NCBI RefSeq assembly: GCF_902459745.1
Contig: NZ_CABPSJ010000007.1
Location: 248,001 to 312,000, forward strand
Length of the DNA stretch: 64,000 bases
Reading direction: 5' to 3'
DNA from: Pandoraea communis
GTDB lineage: Bacteria > Pseudomonadota > Gammaproteobacteria > Burkholderiales > Burkholderiaceae
Shown here: positions 58,273 to 64,000 of the stretch, one piece after another
Position numbering within the stretch: the first letter of the stretch is position 1
Layout: each line of letters starts with the position of its first letter
Translations under genes and position numbers: made by a program
Notes under the pieces: generated by a model
What the model saw: the letters and a program-made list of their open reading frames with translations, nothing else
Told to the model about the DNA's origin: nothing
Databases searched by the model: none

Positions 58273-60012
58273 TTAAGTCCGTCGCGCGAGCACCTCATCG
58301 CGTGGTCCGGAATCCACCACTCGCCCGCCCTCCATCACGACGATCGTGTCGAACCGTTCGAGCAGACTTGGCCGGTGCACCGAAGCGACGATGCACGCCG
58401 TCGGGAATGCCGCATACATGCGGTCGAACACCCGGCCTTCAGCCAACGGGTCGAGGGCACTGGTCGGCTCGTCGAGCAGTAACAGCGAACTTCCCTGCGA
58501 CGCCAACGCCCCGCGCGCCAACGCCAATCGCTGCCGCTGACCGCCCGAGAGGTTGCCGCCGCGCTCGTTGAGGGCACTCGCCAGTCCATCGGGAAGGTGT
58601 TCGAGTACATCGTCGAACACACCGGCATGCACGGCCTCACGCAGGGATTGAGCGTCGGCCGGTTCGCCGAATGTCAGGTTTTCCTCCACGCTCGCCTCGA
58701 ACACTTCCGCCTCTTGCGGGATCAGCGTCGCCAGTGTTCCCAGTTCGGCCCACTGCGCCGTGGCACCGTCGCGCAGCAATTTGCCTTGCTGCGGCAGGTA
58801 GAGCCCCGCGAGCGTGCGCAGCAACGTGCTCTTGCCCCCGCCGCTCGGGCCGACGAGCGCCACGCGCGATCCGCGCTTGAGCACGAGATCGACGCCGTGC
58901 AGCCCGCCGCGAGCGTCGTCTGCGTAATGCCACGTCACGCCACGCAATGCCAGCGTCGTCCAGGGCGCATCGGGCACGATGGCGGGCACGACCGCGTCGG
59001 GATCGCTCGGTGCCGCCCAGATGGGTTCCGCACTGCCGTAATCCGTATGCATGCGCGCGAAGCTCTGGAAATTCGAGGCCATCGATCCCACCACGGTCGC
59101 AGCCTGCTGCGCGTACTGATAGATCATGAACACCGTGCCGAGCAACACCGCTTGCCCCGGCTCACGCGACTGCAACACGTAGACGACCACCAGAATCCAC
59201 GTCAGCCCCATACCGAGAATATCGACGGCGAACCATTTGCCTTCGTTCACCGTCACGGTGCGACGCAGCGGGACCATTACCGCATCCATGCGACGCCCCA
59301 GCACCTTGCGCGACGCCGCCTGCAACCGCAGGCCAATCACTGTCCCCGCGTTGCCGACGAAGTCGAGCAGCGCTGCCGCATAGCGTCGCTCGGCGTCGTT
59401 CTCCGCGCGCGCGAGCTGCATGAGCACGCGATCGAAGCGCAGGATGATGAGCGCGATGACGACATAGCCGGTCACGGCAATCACGCCGCTCGTGCGCGAC
59501 AGCAACGCCAGGGCCACCAGCGGACCGACGAAATTGAAAGCGCTTTGCAGATAGCCGAACTGATTCTGGGCGAAGTCGGACAGCGCGCGGCTGGACTGCA
59601 CCACACGATGCTGCAACTCGCCCGAATGCCGGCCGTCGCGCCATGCCAGCGGTGCGGCGGCAATGCGCGCGTAGAGTTCGTCGGCCAGTCGCACACGCAC
59701 GCGCACCCCGACGTTTCGCTCGAGTATCCGGCCCGGACCGTGGAGCATCCACGACAACAGATAGAGACCGACGAGGTAGACGATCCAGCGGCCTGCCGTC
59801 GTCATGTCGCCTTGCTGAAGCGCGTTGATCGCTTGCGCAGCCAGCCAAGGCATGGTCAGACGCAGCAATTGCGCGGCCGACAGCAAGCCGGCGGCGCCAA
59901 GCAAGTGCGTCCGCACACCGTTCGCATGACGCCAAAGCGCACGGTAAAGGTCTCGCGCCGCGCTGCCCAGCCCGATGGCGGGCTCGCGCGAGGAGAATTC
60001 AGGCACCGTCAT
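58273..60012 (-). CDS. ABC exporter, fused membrane and ATPase domains
   Basis: The 579-residue half-transporter has a type I exporter membrane domain with six helices (about 35-320). The ATPase domain follows with Walker A GPSGGGKST, Q-loop LIPQEAEVF, signature LSGGQRQRLALARG, Walker B LLLLDEPTSALD and the H-loop VASVHRPS. It resembles lipid/multidrug or cysteine-type exporters; the substrate is unknown. AAAGGAACG precedes ATG 60012 at a loose distance. It lies 132 bp downstream of the deaminase-toxin gene on the same strand, so it may be cotranscribed with it. Confidence 0.93.
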   Translation of the reverse strand: MTVPEFSSREPAIGLGSAARDLYRALWRHANGVRTHLLGAAGLLSAAQLLRLTMPWLAAQAINALQQGDMTTAGRWIVYLVGLYLLSWMLHGPGRILERNVGVRVRVRLADELYARIAAAPLAWRDGRHSGELQHRVVQSSRALSDFAQNQFGYLQSAFNFVGPLVALALLSRTSGVIAVTGYVVIALIILRFDRVLMQLARAENDAERRYAAALLDFVGNAGTVIGLRLQAASRKVLGRRMDAVMVPLRRTVTVNEGKWFAVDILGMGLTWILVVVYVLQSREPGQAVLLGTVFMIYQYAQQAATVVGSMASNFQSFARMHTDYGSAEPIWAAPSDPDAVVPAIVPDAPWTTLALRGVTWHYADDARGGLHGVDLVLKRGSRVALVGPSGGGKSTLLRTLAGLYLPQQGKLLRDGATAQWAELGTLATLIPQEAEVFEASVEENLTFGEPADAQSLREAVHAGVFDDVLEHLPDGLASALNERGGNLSGGQRQRLALARGALASQGSSLLLLDEPTSALDPLAEGRVFDRMYAAFPTACIVASVHRPSLLERFDTIVVMEGGRVVDSGPRDEVLARRT

Positions 60013-60143
60013 GCGTGCATCGTTCCTTTGCCCATTGGCACAGTGCCCGCAACGCACATTGCCTTGATGCGGCGAACGGCGGTGCGGGCAGTGATCAGAC
60101 GCCGGGATCGGCGTCGAGAGCGGTCAATATAGGCGAAAAACGA

Positions 60144-63100
60144 TCAGGCGTCCTGCTGACGGGGTGTCATGCGCCGTCGACCGGCATCGCCCCCCGTGCG
60201 ACCTCGCACCTGCGCCGCTGCCGGTGTCGCCGCAGGCACAGGCACAGGCGCTTCGGATGTGGCACTGCCTTGCACCCGGCGATCGCGCGGTGACGGCGAC
60301 ACGTAGTAGAACCGCAGGTCGGCATCTGGGTAGTGGTACGGAACCATCGCGAGATTGACCGCGCACGAATCGCAGAACGGCAGGCGCGAGCACATCACAA
60401 TTGAGCGAATGACATTCTCGCCTGACGGATGATCGGCGTAGATCTGCGCCAGGATCATTCGCTCGGTGTCGAGCGTGCGGGCCTGAGCGCCCTGCGTCGC
60501 GGCGTTGTACGTCGGCAGGTCGGCATCGGCCATTACGTGACGCAGATGGGGCGGTTCCGTAAAAGTGGCATCCGTTCCTGTACGCGGCGCTTTACGGCGT
60601 TGACTGATGACGTTATCTTGCCGCTGCTTGTACGCCTTACCTGCGTCCACGATGCGCACGTTCGATGCGCGCGTTCGCAACTCCCTTCGCTGAAGCCCTG
60701 ACATGCAGTAGTAAATCGTTCGCGTACCGTCGACGAGCGTGACTTCCGCGACCGCGATGTTTGCGTTCCTCGACACCTCGCGCATCTGATCGCCGACGTC
60801 GCGCGCCGCGCGCGCGGAACCGGTGACGAGCCCCTGCAGGTTGGGCATGTCGGAGAACAGCGTCTCGAATATCGACAGCACGTCGCGCGTTGTCTGCACA
60901 TCCCCGACGAAGGGCAATTGCGACCAGACGGCGAGCGGCGCCGGGCGCGACACGAAGTCACGCGAAATCGCGTTGATGAACGCTTCGGCCTGCGCCGGAT
61001 AGCCCTGCCAACGGCTCCATAACCGATTGAACATCGGCATCAATGCCGAGTCGACCTCCGCCGGCGGTGGCGAAAACCCGCTCGCGCCTGGCGATGCGGC
61101 CTGTGCCCGCGACGCTGCAACCCGATGTTCGATCGCTTGCGTCAAGGTGTGAATCGCCCGCCTTGCCTCGACCACCGACAGCGAAATATCCTCAAGCCCG
61201 CGCCAGACTTCTGCTGGCGACGGCGCAGCTTCCCAAACTTTGAGATACAACTGCAACAGCGTTCGTGCCTCGCCATACGTGATCGTTGGCAACACAATCG
61301 CATTCTCGGCGGCTGCCCGATGATTTTGCGCAGTCCGATACTCCCGGATATCGCGGTGCTCCGCCTGGCGATAATGCAGATGAACCTGATGAGTGGATCT
61401 CGCGGCATCGCCGGCCGGCAGTGTGAACCGATAGTAGACGTCGTGCGAGAGTTGCATCACGCCATACAGCGTGCCGTGCCTGTCCCGATACGTGCCGAAC
61501 GGCGCCGCGATCGGCATATTCCCGAGCGTCAGCCTCACGCGCCGCCCTCCGACCGGGCCGTCTGTCGACGCCTGCTCGTAGTAAGTCAGTTCGCCGTTCA
61601 ACTCGGATGCGTAGAGCGAGGGGTCCACGACAGGCGATTGCGCCGACACACGCGGCGCCCCGTCCTCGTCGAAGTGACCAAGACGCCCGAAGGCGAAGAA
61701 CGCAAGGCCGCCATCGGAAGTCGAAACGGCCTGAGAATATACTGCGACACGCAAGCGCACGAGCGGCGACGCCTCGATCACCTGATGCTGTGTCACCGTT
61801 GCCCCCTGCTCCGTGACCGAGACTTCGCCTTCCTGTTCACCATGACATTCGAGACACATTCCGTCGACGTCGGCCCCGACGCCGCGCGAGATGCGACACA
61901 GGGATTCCGGCCCCAACTCGGCGCGCATGTCCTTAAGTGGCCGAAGATCCGAGGCGTGTTTGCGCGTACGCGCTACCGACGCGCCATATAGCTCGCCGTC
62001 GATTTGGAAGACCTTCACGCCGTTTTGCGCCCGATCCGGAAGGTACTCGACGTAGACGTCCGGCGGCAGGGACCACTGCACGCCACGTCCTAATGGGCTG
62101 CTGAACGACTCGCGGAAAAACGTCTCCAGCACCGGCGCCGATGCCGGCGATTGCGACGTTGCCGTGCCGTCGGGCAAATGCGCGGGCGCATCTGGCCAGA
62201 GATGCTGTAGCAAAGCGATAGCGCTCTGGTCGAACGTCCCCGTTCGGACAACTGCGGCAAGGCATTCGAGCCCCGACAGCGCCAGACGCGACGCTAGCGC
62301 GCTCGGCCCGCTGGCGTCACCCGTCGCTCGGAGGGTGGCGTGTCGAGGCAGTCGCGGAAAACGCGTTTCGACCGGCGGCCCCCCAGGATCTTGAGCACCG
62401 TTGTGCATCACCTTCTCGAGCAGTATCTCAGCCACCTCCTCCATGTCAGGGGAGTCGAGAACGGGTGTCTCCGGGGACGGCCATCCCGGCGAAACCGTCG
62501 CTCCTGCCCGCGTGCCAATGAATCTCAGGTCATCTTCTTCGTCGATGGAGGATTCGATTGATGCCCATCGCTCCCCCCAGAACACGGGGCCCAGTGTTTC
62601 TGCGAGGCACCAAGTCCCGAGCCGGCCACGAGGGCCGCACGCTGCGATGGGCGTGACGAGCGACGGCGCATTCGGCGACAGCGATAACGCGAACGCTTGC
62701 CAACGACCGCGCTCATCGCGAAGGTACAAGGCAATGCCATAGGGTGCGATGTATAGCAGCGGGATACGTTGCCCCTGGGCATCACGTTTCTTCACACGAA
62801 GCACCATATACCTTGGACTCAGCACTTCGGCACTGGCAAATGCGGCGCGAGTTGCATCGTCCGATGCCGCCACGGCTTCGCGAATCATGGAGACGACGAC
62901 TCGCTGAAGGTCCTCCCGGTAAGTCATCAAACCCGCGCGTTGTGCTTCGTCGCTATTCGCCGGTGCAGGCGAAATACCGAGCGGTTGAGTGTGCCCTACG
63001 GGCACGCACTGTGCCAACACGTCGCCACTGGCCGGATGCGACGGCTGTGCCCCCAGCAAAGCGTTGATGCCGGACACAGCCGCCGAGTGCGACGGCGGTA

Positions 63101-63473
63101 CGGGCGGCAAGGTTGCCATGGACTCCGTGAACATGCTCCTGCGCCCGAGCGCCCCCAAGCTGGCAGCCTGGCTGCCGGTCGCGCCGGAACGCATGGTGGC
63201 CGCGCCGGCAACGCCTGCCACCGTCAGCAGCGTGAGTGCAAAGACCGCTCTCGATACCTCGCGACCTGGGGCACGCCCTGGTTCCCGGGGAGCCTGCGCA
63301 GGTCGCGTCTGCGGTGAGATCAGTCGACGTGTCGTGCGCAGATGGGTCGCCTGACGCACCTCCCGCCGGAGCATCGGCGCACCGGCGCGCCAGTCGTCGA
63401 CAAACGATAAATGCTGGCCGCTCCGTTTTGCGTCGCGCGTATGCGCGACAAAGCGATGGGTATGGTGTGGCAT
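60144..63473 (-). CDS. Large protein ending in a deaminase-fold toxin domain
   Basis: The protein has about 1,109 residues (numbering from ATG 63473; other starts at 63374 and TTG 63590). An N-terminal hydrophobic segment (VFALTLLTVAGVAGAA, about 75-90) precedes roughly 800 residues without a recognised family. The C-terminal 200 residues (from about 905) fit polymorphic-toxin deaminases: NIAVAEVTLVDG first strand, DTERMILAQI (active E about 1004), and CSRLPFCDSC zinc cysteines (C1034, C1037), then a YPDADLRFYYV strand and a disordered tail. The deaminated target is unknown. No immunity gene is recognised. Start choice is uncertain because no candidate has a good ribosome-binding site. Confidence 0.75.
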   Translation of the reverse strand: MPHHTHRFVAHTRDAKRSGQHLSFVDDWRAGAPMLRREVRQATHLRTTRRLISPQTRPAQAPREPGRAPGREVSRAVFALTLLTVAGVAGAATMRSGATGSQAASLGALGRRSMFTESMATLPPVPPSHSAAVSGINALLGAQPSHPASGDVLAQCVPVGHTQPLGISPAPANSDEAQRAGLMTYREDLQRVVVSMIREAVAASDDATRAAFASAEVLSPRYMVLRVKKRDAQGQRIPLLYIAPYGIALYLRDERGRWQAFALSLSPNAPSLVTPIAACGPRGRLGTWCLAETLGPVFWGERWASIESSIDEEDDLRFIGTRAGATVSPGWPSPETPVLDSPDMEEVAEILLEKVMHNGAQDPGGPPVETRFPRLPRHATLRATGDASGPSALASRLALSGLECLAAVVRTGTFDQSAIALLQHLWPDAPAHLPDGTATSQSPASAPVLETFFRESFSSPLGRGVQWSLPPDVYVEYLPDRAQNGVKVFQIDGELYGASVARTRKHASDLRPLKDMRAELGPESLCRISRGVGADVDGMCLECHGEQEGEVSVTEQGATVTQHQVIEASPLVRLRVAVYSQAVSTSDGGLAFFAFGRLGHFDEDGAPRVSAQSPVVDPSLYASELNGELTYYEQASTDGPVGGRRVRLTLGNMPIAAPFGTYRDRHGTLYGVMQLSHDVYYRFTLPAGDAARSTHQVHLHYRQAEHRDIREYRTAQNHRAAAENAIVLPTITYGEARTLLQLYLKVWEAAPSPAEVWRGLEDISLSVVEARRAIHTLTQAIEHRVAASRAQAASPGASGFSPPPAEVDSALMPMFNRLWSRWQGYPAQAEAFINAISRDFVSRPAPLAVWSQLPFVGDVQTTRDVLSIFETLFSDMPNLQGLVTGSARAARDVGDQMREVSRNANIAVAEVTLVDGTRTIYYCMSGLQRRELRTRASNVRIVDAGKAYKQRQDNVISQRRKAPRTGTDATFTEPPHLRHVMADADLPTYNAATQGAQARTLDTERMILAQIYADHPSGENVIRSIVMCSRLPFCDSCAVNLAMVPYHYPDADLRFYYVSPSPRDRRVQGSATSEAPVPVPAATPAAAQVRGRTGGDAGRRRMTPRQQDA

Positions 63474-63853
63474 TGCGTGATGCAATCGTGTCACTTGGCA
63501 TGTCTCCCGTAAGTCCTGCCACGACGTGCCTTCGCGCCATCGCAAGGCACAACGCTCGCGGCAGAATGGGCACACGCTATCGCGGCTCAAGGCCGCACGA
63601 TTGTTGAAACGAACCGCCGTTTGTGGCAGTTTTCACTTCGGCATCCGGCCCAGCGTCACATTTGGGAATAGCACGAGTTCAGCGAACCTCGGTCCCGCCG
63701 CGTTTCCCGATGAGATCTGCGACGGCACCGGTCGATCCGTCTCGGACTTAGTCCATACGTCGGGGGGCAAGTGATTGGCAGACGAACATCGCGTAAGCTG
63801 GAGCGCATCGGCGCGCGGGGGGCTCGTCACGCTCGCGTCACCGCCTTCAGGCT
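63474..63853. other. Region between the toxin-like gene and the chromate transporter
   Basis: No supported gene is seen. The toxin frame can be extended to 63590 with a TTG start. The remainder should hold two divergent promoters. Confidence 0.45.
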
Positions 63854-64000
63854 ATGCTTATGCCGTTTTCGCACTGCAGATCACTTACATTGAGCCCTTC
63901 CTTGAAAACCGATAGCGAGGCAGTCTCCGGCGCCGCCCCCTCGAATCTACGCGCCGCACTCGACGTGTTACGTGCGTTTCTCGTACTGGGCCTGACCAGC
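63854..64000 (+). CDS. chrA: Probable chromate transporter ChrA, N-terminus only
   Basis: The frame runs off the right edge after 49 codons. The segment LRAALDVLRAFLVLGLTS matches the beginning of the first hydrophobic region of ChrA-type transporters (CHR family), which export chromate at the inner membrane; the diagnostic FGGP motif would follow just outside the window. The start is uncertain (ATG 63854 or 63860, or a later TTG), with an AGG seven bases before 63860. Confidence 0.55.
   Translation, partial: MLMPFSHCRSLTLSPSLKTDSEAVSGAAPSNLRAALDVLRAFLVLGLTS

Noticed and set aside
58597-60132. 511-codon plus-strand open frame
   Set aside because: Antisense shadow of the ABC exporter, rich in His/Arg/Gln with no domain.

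Overview
The window is GC-rich, densely coded DNA of a Gram-negative betaproteobacterium. Porin, lipoprotein and signal-peptide types, an FNR/ANR-type regulator and the overall gene repertoire point to Burkholderiaceae (Burkholderia or Pandoraea relatives). The genus is an inference only. No rRNA, tRNA, CRISPR array, insertion sequence or prophage was recognised.

Positions 1 to about 50,460 form one long functional island for life at low oxygen. It holds six universal stress proteins (three tandem-domain, three single-domain), Hsp20, a BON-domain protein, an Acg-like nitroreductase, a PPOX flavin-type protein, a phasin-like protein and two zinc alcohol dehydrogenases. Regulation is represented by a CHASE/PAS histidine kinase, two paralogous NarL-type response regulators, a true four-cysteine FNR and a second Crp/Fnr protein. 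Metabolism is represented by an AMP-phosphorylase-type enzyme overlapping a PRPP-synthetase-type enzyme, and by a sugar-phosphate cassette (transaldolase, 6-phosphogluconate dehydrogenase, transketolase, phosphoglucomutase). The rest are envelope proteins (PRC barrels, slipin, AI-2E transporter, small lipoproteins and membrane miniproteins) and a 2,885-residue NdvB-like cyclic beta-glucan synthase. The content matches, from general knowledge, the low-oxygen-activated (lxa) locus of Burkholderia cenocepacia and parallels the mycobacterial DosR dormancy regulon. At least seven near-perfect FNR boxes (TTGAY-N4-RTCAA) lie between 2,109 and 22,065. Most sit 120 to 137 bp upstream of a start codon, and the FNR that should read them is encoded in the middle of the island.

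Positions 49,571 to 50,460 hold a cold-shock gene with an AT-rich promoter and a leader of about 150 nt, plus two very small genes.

Positions 50,514 to 55,760 form a sulfonate-use cluster: a porin, an SsuA-like binding protein, an SsuD-like monooxygenase and a second binding protein without a signal peptide. It is divergent from an HTH/S24 (CI-like) repressor whose catalytic serine is alanine. Three copies of a TTCGCTATA element, two of them as a perfect inverted repeat, overlap both divergent promoters.

Positions 55,818 to 64,000 hold another binding protein without a signal peptide, a GGDEF protein with seven-odd membrane segments, an ABC exporter, and a protein of about 1,100 residues ending in a deaminase-toxin domain. 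The window ends in the first codons of a probable chromate transporter.
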